This document shows positions 37,153-46,570 of a stretch of 64,000 nt of DNA, piece by piece. The notes beneath the pieces were generated by a model. That model saw only the letters and a list, made by a program, of their open reading frames with translations. It was not told the origin of the DNA and made no database searches. The stretch spans positions 28,646-92,645 of the forward strand of contig NZ_PJAQ01000002.1 in the NCBI RefSeq assembly GCF_002836775.1, given 5' to 3'. The position numbers and the translations under genes were made by a program. The stretch is from Colwellia sp. 12G3. GTDB taxonomy: Bacteria; Pseudomonadota; Gammaproteobacteria; Enterobacterales; Alteromonadaceae. How positions within the stretch are numbered: the stretch's first letter is position 1; the number at the start of each line of letters is the position of its first letter.

Positions 37153-37605
37153 CTAAAATAATTCTATTTGAATTTCTGTTTTTTCTTTCACGGTAAATTT
37201 AGCTTCTTGGTAATTAGGTGAGCCAAATCTACCGACATTATTACTAAAGCCATACCCTTCTTTTGGAATACCGATAAAATTAAAATCTAATTTTTGGTTA
37301 CTATTTTCATCTTGATAGATTTTAATGGCATATTCACCCGCAGGTAAGTCTTTAAAAACCACTTGCTCTTGTGTTTTATCAGCTTTTACTCTTGAGCCAA
37401 AGCTTGCTTTCCCTTGACTAAATGCCTCAGAGCCTGAATATAACCCTACCATGACATGACCTTTACCTTGATTAACATCACTAATATTTATCGTTAACTC
37501 AGCAGCAACCGCTTGTTGGCCCATCACTGCGATTAACGATAATGAACTAATTGTTGCTAGTACTAAACTACTTGCTGAGAAAGTGATCATTTTTTTAATA
37601 GACAT
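37153..37605 (-). CDS. DUF2141-type secreted protein
   Basis: A 150-aa protein with a signal peptide (about 1-34, ...GQQAVAA-ELT). The mature part is the DUF2141 beta-sandwich: LTINISDVNQGKGHVMVGLY, then FKDLPAGEYAIKIYQDENSNQKLDFNFIGIPKEGYGFS and a C-terminal AKFTVKEKTEIQIEL. The sequence matches the family along its whole length. It should be periplasmic or outer-membrane associated; the family function is unknown. AAGGAAAATATT precedes the ATG. A 13-20-13 inverted repeat lies 130 bp upstream and recurs before the MacA-like gene. Confidence 0.85.
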   Translation of the reverse strand: MSIKKMITFSASSLVLATISSLSLIAVMGQQAVAAELTINISDVNQGKGHVMVGLYSGSEAFSQGKASFGSRVKADKTQEQVVFKDLPAGEYAIKIYQDENSNQKLDFNFIGIPKEGYGFSNNVGRFGSPNYQEAKFTVKEKTEIQIELF

Positions 37606-37734
37606 AATATTTTCCTTTATTTCATTGATGCTTGACTTGAGTGATGCTCTTCAGGAGCAGCTTAGCAATAACGTCTGGCTAAGCTATATTGTTTCGACAA
37701 GGTAATGATAGGTAATATCGTTATCAGCTACAGG

Positions 37735-37780
37735 TGCCATAAGTCATCTTTTAATCGGCTTGTTTTCATGACTTTTGGCA
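37735..37780. promoter_or_regulatory. Inverted-repeat operator, copy A (13-20-13)
   Basis: TGCCATAAGTCAT (37735-37747) and ATGACTTTTGGCA (37768-37780) match as an inverted repeat in 12 of 13 positions with a 20-bp spacer. It lies 130 bp before the DUF2141 gene. The same words with the same spacer occur at 49683-49728. Confidence 0.65.
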
Positions 37781-37949
37781 TGCCATTAAAAAAACTATAA
37801 CTTATCTGTGGATCTTCACAAATAGTGAAAATGATTGAATCGTATTTTATGGGCTGTCGTTAGATTGGTTAAAATAATTAAAGTTCTGCGTCAAAAGTAG
37901 TGAGAAAATTATAAAAAACTTCACAAATCGCAAGAAAATAATGGCTACT

Positions 37950-39374
37950 AAGTGCGCTTCAATGTCATTAACTTAAGCTTAATTTATGCATTTACAATAA
38001 GTTAGCTAGTTGCTAACCTAGCTATGAATTAAAAATAGAGAGAAATCACCAATGAGCTGTTCAGTATTTAATTCAAATAGTACAAAAGTTAACCAATAAA
38101 ATTCATTCAACTGAATTTTTAGAAAATCACCGCAAAAAAACTACAGATTTCACTCGAAATAGAACCCTTACTTTTCCTCGTTTAATGAGTTTTATGTTGA
38201 ATGCTCTCAATGGTTCAATTCAAGCTGAACTCGTTCGGTTTTTCAATGTTATCGATGATAGCTACTTGTCGACAAAGACAGTTAGTACTGCGGCTTTTTG
38301 TAAAGCCAGAATGAAACTATCTCATCAGGCATTTATTGAGTTAAACGATGATCTAGTTCAAACGTTCTATGACACTGCAACCATTGATAAATGGCAAGGA
38401 CATAGATTGTTAGCGGTTGATGGCTCAGTCACACAATTACCTATCTCTAACGAACTACTTGAGCATTTTGGTAAAGCTCGCCCACATGCTGCTATGCCTC
38501 ATGTTCGTCTTTCACAACTTTATGATGTTAAGAATAATATTACCCTAGATTTACAGGTAGAGAGCCACTCAACAGGAGAGCGTAAAATGGCGCTAAAGCA
38601 TTTAAATAAAACGCAAACAGGCGATTTAGTCGTTTACGACAGAGGTTATCCTGCCGTTTGGTTTTATAAATACCATAGGCTAAAGAATGTTGATTTCTGC
38701 ATGTGTATTGTTAAAAGCTCAAATGTGGTTAAAGCTTTCTTAGCAAGTGGGAAATATAGTGATATCGTTGATTTTCCTTGTATCGAGAAGTCTCTTCGTC
38801 GATGTAGAAAAGATAAAATATCGACCGAATCACTACGTTTAAGATTAGTACGAGTTGACCTACCAGGTGAGCCAGAAGTTTTGGTTTCATCATTAACAGA
38901 TCTACAAGCTTATCCTACTGCTCTTTTTGCTGATTTATATTTCCAACGTTGGGGTGTTGAAGAAGATTACAAAGTATTGAAAAGTCGCCTCAATATTGAG
39001 AATTATTCTAGCGTTTCTGTTGAAGGTATTTTACAAGACTTGCACGCTAAGCTATTAACTAAAAACCTTACAGCTTCTGCGATCCATGATGCAAAACGAA
39101 AAGTAAAGAAGCCTAAAATATAGGCTATATCAATATAAAATCAATTTCACCTTTGCGATAAATCAGCTCAAAGATAATATAGTTCGCTTCACAATGAAGC
39201 TAGCTGAACTTGAGCTTTATGAACTGATGATAAGTAAAATATCAAAGAATTTAAGTGTTATTCGACCTGAGCGTAAATTTTTTCGACAAGATAAGAGAAA
39301 CAAGACAAATAAGTACCCAATGAATTATAAACGTATGTGTTAAATCCTTAAGTTAATGACATTGAAGTGCGCTT
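37950..39374 (+). mobile_element. IS4-family insertion sequence, decayed
   Basis: Terminal inverted repeats of about 28 bp: left 37950-37977 and right 39347-39374. They share the perfect 20-bp core TTCAATGTCATTAACTTAAG and differ only near the outer ends. Between them is one transposase gene of the DDE IS4 type with two frame breaks. I find no matching direct repeat outside the ends (left flank ends ATGGCTACT, right flank starts TGCGGAAGT), so the insertion is old or rearranged. Element length is about 1425 bp. Confidence 0.85.
38052..39343 (+). pseudogene. IS4-family transposase, two frameshifts
   Basis: The main open segment (38185-39123, 312 aa) has the IS4 DDE motifs LLAVDGS, VVYDRGYPA and YFQRWGVEEDYKVLK, the last fitting the Y-(2)-R-(3)-E-(6)-K signature exactly. 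Coding similarity extends on both sides. Upstream the same frame continues back to GCT at 38056 (AVQYLIQIVQKLTNKIHS...), but the ATG at 38052 is out of frame by one extra base. Downstream the frame hits TAG at 39121, while the +1 frame continues RLYQYKINFTFA... to a stop at 39341-39343; removing one T near 39118 would join them. Two single-base insertions indicate an inactive copy. Confidence 0.8.
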
Positions 39375-39660
39375 TGCGGAAGTAAGTCAACGGTCTATCC
39401 CTATGTCTGCTTACATCTCATAAACGGTCGTGTTTGCGAGTTATATGCTAAAATGATGACTAATGGACAAATTCGATTGATGCTAATCAATATTGCTATG
39501 ACATTGTGAGCGATTTAGATGGACCTATCTCAATTCCCCCTATTTATAGGATTTGTCGACACAACGAAGATTAAAAATAATTTCATTAAGTGATTTGAAT
39601 TACCTTAATTTCCATGTGAGTTTATTTGATCAAAACTTCAAAGTAAAAGAAGAGTCAGTA
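39375..39660. other. Spacer between the IS element and the cyclase gene
   Basis: No gene or clear signal. It is probably interrupted ancestral leader of the cyclase gene. An in-frame TTG at 39553 could lengthen the cyclase by 36 residues, but it has no supporting ribosome site. Confidence 0.3.
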
Positions 39661-40680
39661 ATGTATAAAACCTATAATCATAAAGCAGTTGAAGCATCAA
39701 ACGATACGTTGAATAACATACTTGACTTAATTGTTGAGGGAACTTGGGATTGGAATAGAAATACAGGTCATGTCGATCGGAGTCCTGGATGGTACCGAAT
39801 GTTAGGTTATGAAGTAGGTATATTTCTAAAAGATGTTTTTACTTGGGAGAACATAATCCATCAAGATGATTATAGTAGAGTCATGGAGAACTTTGAACTT
39901 TATACAAGTGGAAGAATTGATAAATATTGTATAGAGTACCGATGCAAACAAGCCAATGACGAATATCTATGGATAGTTGACCGTGGGAAGGCGCTTGAAT
40001 ATAACCCCGATGGTTCAGTAGCAAGGATGATTGGTGCTCACCAAAATATCCATGCACAAAAAGTAGCACAAAATGAACTGATTGAACAAAATCGATTACT
40101 AAAAAAAGGGAATGTAACGCTGGAGGACAAGATAACAAAAAAAGCAAATGAACTAGAAAAGAAAAATCAGGAACTTAAAGAGAAAATATCTGAAGTAGAA
40201 CATGCCTCAAACACAGACGCATTAACGGATATAGCCAATAGAAGAAAACTTGAAATAGAATTAGCAAAAGAAATATTACGTTCAAATCGCTATAATCATC
40301 CACTATCGTTAACCATGTTCGATATAGACAACTTTAAACATGTCAATGACACTCTAGGACACAAAGCAGGCGACATAGTACTGAAAACCATTTGTAAACT
40401 CGTATCCAAACACCTTCGAGAGATAGATCTCTTTGCAAGATGGGGAGGAGAGGAGTTTGTCATCCTTTTTCCAAATTTACCGCTTGAAAACGCACTTATT
40501 GTTGCAGAAAAGTTACGAATATTAATAAACGAATGTGAAATCCAGTTAGGACTTTTTGTCACTTGCAGTTTTGGTGTTACCGAATATTGTTCAGGAGATA
40601 CTATTGAAGAGCTCTTTCTTCGAATGGATAAATCACTTTATCATGTAAAGGAAAATGGGAAAAATAGAGTAGAAAGTTAA
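39661..40680 (+). CDS. PAS-GGDEF diguanylate cyclase
   Basis: A 339-aa cytoplasmic protein that should make c-di-GMP from GTP. A PAS-3-type domain covers about 20-125 (EGTWDWNRNTGHVDRSPGWYRMLGYE, later EYRCKQANDEYLWIVDRGKAL). A coiled coil (about 135-180) precedes the GGDEF domain with DALTDIANRRKLE and active site RWGGEEF. The inhibitory I-site REID stands exactly five residues ahead, so product inhibition should be intact. I chose the ATG at 39661 (AGAAGAG just upstream) over a TTG 36 codons earlier. It sits right after a decayed IS element. The PilZ protein at 32.1 kb is a possible effector. Confidence 0.88.
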   Translation: MYKTYNHKAVEASNDTLNNILDLIVEGTWDWNRNTGHVDRSPGWYRMLGYEVGIFLKDVFTWENIIHQDDYSRVMENFELYTSGRIDKYCIEYRCKQANDEYLWIVDRGKALEYNPDGSVARMIGAHQNIHAQKVAQNELIEQNRLLKKGNVTLEDKITKKANELEKKNQELKEKISEVEHASNTDALTDIANRRKLEIELAKEILRSNRYNHPLSLTMFDIDNFKHVNDTLGHKAGDIVLKTICKLVSKHLREIDLFARWGGEEFVILFPNLPLENALIVAEKLRILINECEIQLGLFVTCSFGVTEYCSGDTIEELFLRMDKSLYHVKENGKNRVES

Positions 40681-41085
40681 GTTTAAGTGCTTAATTAAAT
40701 GGATGTCCGCTAATGACTACAAAGCAACCAAGTTTAGGCGCCTCTTTAGCAACTGATGCATATCGCTTAAGTGGCATTAGTTCGTATCATAGATATTCAA
40801 ACACATTAATAAATTATCGGTTGAAAATACTTCATGGTGCACATAAAAGACCTAAGGCGTAGCTACAAGAAGCGTTAATTTTTAGAGCATATAGCTGAAA
40901 AATTTATTTTTATATACCGAAAATGGGTACATAGAGCCATATGATATTTTACTGATACCTCTAAAAACATGGCCAAATTTACTTTAGCATTACAGTTATA
41001 CCAAGGCCTATTTATGTGAAAAATATAGTAGGCTAAAATATGAAACGAAATGGAATGGAATGCAGCCAACGAGTGCATCCCCTCT
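40681..41085. other. Intergenic region, possible gene remnant
   Basis: No convincing gene. A rightward frame of 49 codons (40713-40862) lacks a ribosome site and family resemblance. The region separates the cyclase from the convergent lipoprotein gene; no clear terminator hairpin is seen. Confidence 0.3.
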
Positions 41086-41627
41086 TTAGTTTACAGCAGC
41101 AACGTCTACTTCCCAGCTATCAATCAAGGTAATAAACTTATCTTGTTCGGTTAACTTAAGGGCGACAGATAATACTGTACTCTCGTCAAGATCATTTTCA
41201 TGTCCTTTAGAAAAATTAACGCCCGCTGACAAACCGACTCTTTTTTTAATACCTAGGGCTCTTTCTTTATGGAAAATCTTTAAATTGGCGATTGCTTTAG
41301 GTGCCAATTTCATAATATAAATATCTAACTCTGGGCTATCATTAAAAAAACCTTCTACAGCAACTTGCGTCGTTTTATTAACCACCTCCAGAGGAAAGGC
41401 TATAGTTCTTTGTTCTATAATATTATCTTCAATGCTTGCAGATAATGTTATAGAACGCGTAGGCTCAAAATTAGCCATGCTGTTAATCGATACTTTTACC
41501 AATATTTTTTTGGGTTAACGGTAAGAAAGTCTTCTGGTTTGGCATCAGAAAAATGCGCTATGGTTGCAAGAGGGATACTAGAACATGACGTTAAAAGAAG
41601 TGTGCATAATAAAATAATTATTTTCAT
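41086..41627 (-). CDS. Lipoprotein, gene split by a frame change at a poly-A tract
   Basis: The leftward gene starts with ATG at 41627, 8 bases after the peptidase gene, with AAGG as ribosome site. It encodes a lipoprotein signal (MKIIILLCTLLLTSC-SS) in a frame that stops at 41496. The 138-aa remainder is open in the next frame from 41502 (VKVSINSMANFEPTRSI...). The two meet at an A7 run on the coding strand (41505-41511); one more A would join them. So this is either a recent slippage mutation, a phase-variable switch, programmed slippage, or a sequencing error. The body is beta-rich and unrecognised. It pairs with an S41 peptidase lipoprotein. Confidence 0.65.
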
Positions 41628-41635
41628 AGCTAGCC

Positions 41636-42970
41636 TTAAAGAATATTACTATCGAAGAGTTCAGCCAGAGGGAGATTAATAGGTAACTTATTTTTGTATA
41701 AAGATTTAAGTACCGGGTTATTAGTCATTTGATTAGTTGAACATTGATTATGTTCAACCAAATAAATAGCTTCAGATAACATTGGGTCATTTAAGTCACC
41801 CCACCCTCCTGCAACAGAATCAACAGCGGGACAGTCGACAGCAATACCATCAAAGAAATCGCCAAAGCCATCGGCATTATGATTATGATGCGTAATCGCT
41901 AATACCATTTGGTCACATAATTGTGTAACTCTCATACCTACCGGTTTTCCAAAGGTTTTTTGCCCAACTAATTTTACATCAAGGTAAGGTTTTAGTGAGT
42001 TTATTAGTACTTCGCTGCCTGAAGACGACTCTTGTGTTGTAATAAAAACAACACGAGACATATTTAAATAATGCTCTGCACCATTTAGGTTAAAGAGTTC
42101 AATATCACTTTGATGATTAGCATTATTCGTTGGTTTGTTATAAATATTACCAGCGATAATGTCACCACCAATTTGGCTGGCAAGTTGGTTAGACATTCGA
42201 GACGTGCCACCGTGGTTATAGCGTAAATCAACTATCAGTTCATCGATGTTTTCATTTTTAAAGTATGCAAAGGCTTGATTAAGGTCTTCTGAGCTCGGGT
42301 CTATAAAACTATTATAAACAAGGTAACCTATTCTACCTGCGCTAGACTCAAGTACCTTAGTAGCGAATACTGTATTGGTTGTTACCTCACTTTGCTTCAT
42401 CGCCTGAGTAATAACAGCCCCTTCAAGTGTTCGCCACGTAAAAATAACGTCTTGAGATACATCGATTTCAGACCAAAATTCTGACCAGACAAATAGCCCC
42501 GTAGCGATAGCTTGATGTAAATCTATGTCGTTAATCGCGATAATGCGATCTCCTCTGCTTAGCCCTATTATTTGAGCATTACTGAGTTCATAAACCAAGC
42601 TAACCACTAATTCATTATTCAGTTCGTCTATTTTCACCCCCATGCCATAACCAATATTGGTGGCATTAACAAAAATGTTGTCGAAGTCATCTTTGGGCAT
42701 AACCCCGCTGTAGCGATCAATCGGATTATGCTCTTTGATATTATTGATTAACGATTGTAAGGTCGAAAAATCCTCTAGCGCAGTATTGTTGTCTAATGAC
42801 TCATTCCATAAATACCAGTCATCCATATAATTCCATAGGGCTGTATTCATCGACGTTTGGTTTAGGCAAACATCTGGGTCTACGCTAATAATAGGAGATT
42901 CTACCGTTTCGCTACCACCACAAGCTTGCAATAAAAGTAAAAATGTTAACATTAATAATAACGATTTCAT
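41636..42970 (-). CDS. S41-family (C-terminal processing) peptidase, lipoprotein
   Basis: A 444-aa protein with a lipoprotein signal (LLLMLTFLLLLQAC-GGS, lipid Cys17). An N-terminal helical segment (about 35-95) is followed by a PDZ-like region (GYGMGVKIDELNNELVV, then GLSRGDRIIAINDIDL). The S41 core has IGYLVYNSF, ELIVDLRYNHGG, the serine motif ESSSGSEVLINSL and Lys in VGQKTFGKPVG, matching the Ser-Lys catalytic dyad. It should be anchored at the periplasmic face of a membrane. The downstream lipoprotein gene starts 8 bases after its stop, so they form an operon. The substrate is unknown. Confidence 0.88.
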   Translation of the reverse strand: MKSLLLMLTFLLLLQACGGSETVESPIISVDPDVCLNQTSMNTALWNYMDDWYLWNESLDNNTALEDFSTLQSLINNIKEHNPIDRYSGVMPKDDFDNIFVNATNIGYGMGVKIDELNNELVVSLVYELSNAQIIGLSRGDRIIAINDIDLHQAIATGLFVWSEFWSEIDVSQDVIFTWRTLEGAVITQAMKQSEVTTNTVFATKVLESSAGRIGYLVYNSFIDPSSEDLNQAFAYFKNENIDELIVDLRYNHGGTSRMSNQLASQIGGDIIAGNIYNKPTNNANHQSDIELFNLNGAEHYLNMSRVVFITTQESSSGSEVLINSLKPYLDVKLVGQKTFGKPVGMRVTQLCDQMVLAITHHNHNADGFGDFFDGIAVDCPAVDSVAGGWGDLNDPMLSEAIYLVEHNQCSTNQMTNNPVLKSLYKNKLPINLPLAELFDSNIL

Positions 42971-43218
42971 AAAGACAACTAACCACTTAATTACGATAAT
43001 AAAGTGCTACTTTAATAATAAATAGGGGCTTCAACAAGTGAGAAGACAACAATAGTTTAGGTATTAAAAGTGAAAGGTATACTCTGCCGTACAAAAAACA
43101 ACAACCAATTGATATTGTTAAAAATAACACAGCGTAAATTTATACAAAGTTATATGAATCGGTAGATAAAACGATCTTAAACTTATAAAAACAAAACTTA
43201 ATTCAAGCTAAACTAAAG

Positions 43219-44865
43219 CTAAGCCAACGCTTTTATTTGATTTAGATGTTTACGACCAACAGGAATTAACTCACCTAGTATATTCACATCATAATCGGCA
43301 GTGGTTCTTCTTTGTAATAACATCTGTTGTTGTGAGTTAACCAAATACGATTTATGAACACGCATAAAATATTCATTACCGAAACTATCTAATAAACTTT
43401 GTAAATTGCAGGATAGCTCTAGTTTAATTTTACGGTTATTCTTTTTATAGACAACCAAACATTCATTACCTAATGCTTGCACATAAATAATATCATTTAA
43501 TAAGTCGGTCACTTTGGCCAAAGCAGGAAACAGTTTATGGTCTACAACATTATTCAATATTTTATCTTTTAAGGTATTACTTATTTCTAATGCCTTAACT
43601 AGACTTAATTGTGTTTGCTTTAGTTGTTGCTCAATTATCAATTTATTTTGCTGTTGCTGATAATAAATAGAAACTAAACCGGCACTAAAAATTATAATTT
43701 CTATTGCTGAGGTGATTTGTAGTAATGGCCATGAAAAATTAAAGTTAATGATATTACCCGCAGATAATCCCATAATACTTGCGACAATAAAAAACATTAG
43801 TGTAGCCGTTAAGTAATACCAAGCAGCTGTCTTTTGTTTTTTAACAGCCAAAACAGCCGCACTAAAACAGCCAACAAAAATTAAAAAACTCACCAGTAGC
43901 CCTATGCTATAACCTATTTGGTTTAACTGTTCAGCCAAAAATTTTCCAACAGTTAGCCTTGTTATCGCTAAAATGAGTAATAGTAACTGATTAATATTTA
44001 AGACTTTATATAGCCGTAAAGAAAGTGATTTAATTTGCAAATAATGTTTAGCGAACTCAGCTATCGCCACCACTAATAAAGCACCAATTAGCACGGTTTT
44101 ATTGTGTAGATAGAGAGTGTTCGGTAATAGGTACGTTAACCACCCTTGACCCGATAAAAACCAAGCCCCCAATAAAAATAACATAGTGCTATAAGCAAGA
44201 TAGGAAGGTTCTTTTAATCGAAAATATAGCATTAAATGATAAAAAGAAAATAACCCTAACATGCCATAAAATAGACCACTAAATAACGTTGAGTATTGTA
44301 TATCTTCAAAGAATTCATCATTTTGAAAAACAAATAGTGATGCTCTTAAGTATTGTCCTTCTAGCTTCAAATAAAATGACGAAGACAATAAGTCATTAGG
44401 TATGCTAGTAACAATATTATGATGAAATTGTGGATTACCCTGCACTATCTGCTTTTTCCACACGTTTTTTTTGGTTAAATAATGCAGTTCCATTGGTGTG
44501 TGTATACGGTTTTTTTTGAGTACTAAGATAAAACCTTCAGTTTGTAGTAATTTAACCTGCTGACTCTCTAGGTTTATTTTCAACCATAAATGGTTTCTAT
44601 CACCAAGGTTCACATAGTTGTTTTTAACTATTTCAAAAGGTTCTTTATTGTTTAAAAGCTGCTCTATCGTTCTCTCTTTTTGTGAATAATGAGCTGCTGA
44701 AACCGTTAGCTGTTGCCCAGACTGTATTGTTGATGTGTTTTGGCTAATTATAAATAGGGATATACATAGCACTAGAGCAATAACTAAAAATTGTACTTGT
44801 AGTACAGAAAGTGATTTAGCTTTTTGATAAAAACGATGATATTTAATATTTGGTAATATATTCAA
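43219..44865 (-). CDS. 7TMR-DISM-type membrane sensor fused to a LytTR DNA-binding domain
   Basis: A 548-aa single-chain regulator. An N-terminal membrane helix (about 24-40) leads to a periplasmic domain (about 45-185) like the 7TMR-DISM extracellular type (RNHLWLKINLE, later SSSFYLKLEGQYLRASLFVF). Seven membrane helices span about 190-400, then a short coiled coil. The C-terminal 110 residues are a LytTR domain (IIYVQALGNECLVVYKK, LQSLLDSFGNEYFMRVHKSYLVN, GELIPVGRKHL). DNA binding by a membrane-tethered protein without kinase or receiver is implied. It lies between the peptidase operon and the ABC exporter operon on the same strand, both plausible targets. Confidence 0.88.
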   Translation of the reverse strand: MNILPNIKYHRFYQKAKSLSVLQVQFLVIALVLCISLFIISQNTSTIQSGQQLTVSAAHYSQKERTIEQLLNNKEPFEIVKNNYVNLGDRNHLWLKINLESQQVKLLQTEGFILVLKKNRIHTPMELHYLTKKNVWKKQIVQGNPQFHHNIVTSIPNDLLSSSFYLKLEGQYLRASLFVFQNDEFFEDIQYSTLFSGLFYGMLGLFSFYHLMLYFRLKEPSYLAYSTMLFLLGAWFLSGQGWLTYLLPNTLYLHNKTVLIGALLVVAIAEFAKHYLQIKSLSLRLYKVLNINQLLLLILAITRLTVGKFLAEQLNQIGYSIGLLVSFLIFVGCFSAAVLAVKKQKTAAWYYLTATLMFFIVASIMGLSAGNIINFNFSWPLLQITSAIEIIIFSAGLVSIYYQQQQNKLIIEQQLKQTQLSLVKALEISNTLKDKILNNVVDHKLFPALAKVTDLLNDIIYVQALGNECLVVYKKNNRKIKLELSCNLQSLLDSFGNEYFMRVHKSYLVNSQQQMLLQRRTTADYDVNILGELIPVGRKHLNQIKALA

Positions 44866-45346
44866 TTGTATAAAGTCATAATTGGAAACATTTAAAGGTA
44901 GTGAATAAATCTTCTTAATAAATCTACCAGAAACACCATTATTAAGGCACTATTTTTTACTCGATTTAGGGGCAATAGCGAGATATAACAAATACTGCTA
45001 ATGTCAGTTATTATTGAAAATAGCGGACATAAAATTGGAGGTGATATTTCTAATGATTTAGACTACTTTGGTGGCGTTAGTGATCATATGGGAGCTTTAT
45101 TTCAAAGATTAGGAACAATCACAAAACATAACTAAGATATTACATTTTCCATTCGGTGACGTGTTTTTCATTATTTGTGACGATCCACATATCGCCACTT
45201 ACCCCAATTAATTAGGGTAAGTTTAAATTTTAAGATAAACAAGGGGAATAAATATTCCAAAACTAGCCGCTTGATTGAGTAATGGCTAGCTATTGCAATT
45301 GAAAGCAACCTAGTTATTGGATATTTAGGCCATTGTAAATGCCAAC
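44866..45346. other. Intergenic region with hairpin and a doubtful 44-codon frame
   Basis: A rightward frame at 45001-45135 encodes 44 residues (ending FQRLGTITKHN) without a ribosome site; it may be a remnant. CTTACCC (45198-45204) and GGGTAAG (45215-45221) form a hairpin, too weakly flanked to be a clear terminator for the exporter operon. The leader of the LytTR gene lies at the left end. Confidence 0.3.
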
Positions 45347-46570
45347 TTAATTGTCTCTTAGTGCTACGGTTACTGGTAGACGCATCGCTTTTACCGCTGG
45401 CAGAATGCCACCTAATAAACCAATGGTGATAGAGAAAAGTAACGTTTGAACAATTAAGTCCATAGATAGCTCAAAATTAAACATCATTTGACTTAAGTTA
45501 TTGGCATCTTGGGTTGATGCCGTCCAACCATCAAAAATAAAATACAAAGGTAAAATTCCCAGTAGCGCACCAACTAGAGCAATCAGCAATGCCTCGATAA
45601 GAATAGAAAAGCAAATAGCAAAAGCACTAAAGCCTATCGCTTTATGCGTAGCTATTTCCTTACTACGACTAGCGATAGTGGCATACATGGTATTTAGGGC
45701 CGCGATCATAGCGCCCAGTGCCATAATAAATGCTACAGGAAAACCAACCCAGCGTATTAATCGCGTTAAGTTCTCCGCTTGGTTAGCAAAAAATTGTTTT
45801 TCAAGCATTATGCGTAAGTTTAAACGCGGATCATCTTGCCACTCTTGGTTAAGTTGAGCTATATCCGTATTGGCTTTAAGGGCTAACCGAACAGATTGTA
45901 AGGTGTTACCGCGCTGATAGTCACTTTGTACCATGCCAATATCAGCCCATAACTCAGACTCAAAAACACTATTATTATCGCTAAAAACACCGCTAATCAA
46001 CCAACGAGCACCACCAAGGGTAATGGTAGAACCAACGGTTAATGCTGGGATTTTTCTAGCGATTGCTTGTCCAATAATGACTTGTCGTAAGCCAGTTTTA
46101 AACTTTTCGCCGGCTATCATGTTAAAGTTGGGTCGAAAGTGGTAAGTATTTTTACTAATGCCTCTTAATGCTAGTTTTTCAATGTGCTTTTCACCTGATT
46201 TATCAATATGAAGCATTTCTGCATTAACAAACATTTCCGCAGAAACCATTGCTTGGTTATCACTATTTTTCAGTACTTGCTTATTGTTTGCGAGAATATT
46301 AACTTCTGCAGGAAACATAACACTTTGCAATTCTGATACTGCGCCTGCGCGCATCACAATTAACGTGTTATCAAGACCCGTTCTCTCTAACGTTTTAACC
46401 ATACCTTGCGTCATAGCTAGTACCGATAAAATTACCGCGGCAACACAGGCAATGCTCAAGATACTTACCGATGAAGCAATAGCTCTATGTGGAAAGCTTT
46501 TCAAATTGATGGTAGCTAAAGCCACCGCTTGCTTCAATTTAGCTCGGCTATCATGGATTAGCTTATACAT
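45347..46570 (-). CDS. ABC exporter permease, FtsX/MacB type (second of pair)
   Basis: A 407-aa inner-membrane protein of the MacB/FtsX/LolC superfamily: one N-terminal helix (about 32-55), a large periplasmic domain (about 60-270), and three C-terminal helices with intervening ASRSKEIATHKAIGFSAFAI, the coupling segment typical of these permeases. It ends in a LPAVKAMRLPVTVALRDN tail. Its ATG shares one base with the stop codon of the upstream permease gene. With the sister permease, ATPase and adaptor it forms a tripartite-like exporter. The substrate is not evident; no TolC gene is near. Confidence 0.88.
   Translation of the reverse strand: MYKLIHDSRAKLKQAVALATINLKSFPHRAIASSVSILSIACVAAVILSVLAMTQGMVKTLERTGLDNTLIVMRAGAVSELQSVMFPAEVNILANNKQVLKNSDNQAMVSAEMFVNAEMLHIDKSGEKHIEKLALRGISKNTYHFRPNFNMIAGEKFKTGLRQVIIGQAIARKIPALTVGSTITLGGARWLISGVFSDNNSVFESELWADIGMVQSDYQRGNTLQSVRLALKANTDIAQLNQEWQDDPRLNLRIMLEKQFFANQAENLTRLIRWVGFPVAFIMALGAMIAALNTMYATIASRSKEIATHKAIGFSAFAICFSILIEALLIALVGALLGILPLYFIFDGWTASTQDANNLSQMMFNFELSMDLIVQTLLFSITIGLLGGILPAVKAMRLPVTVALRDN

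Noticed and set aside
40713..40862. Rightward 49-codon frame
   Set aside because: No ribosome site and no recognisable protein features; may be a remnant.
45001..45135. Rightward 44-codon frame
   Set aside because: No ribosome site and no signal or known motif; kept only as a note in the intergenic entry.
45198..45221. Hairpin as terminator of the exporter operon
   Set aside because: Short stem without a T-run in the needed direction and 126 bp past the gene end.
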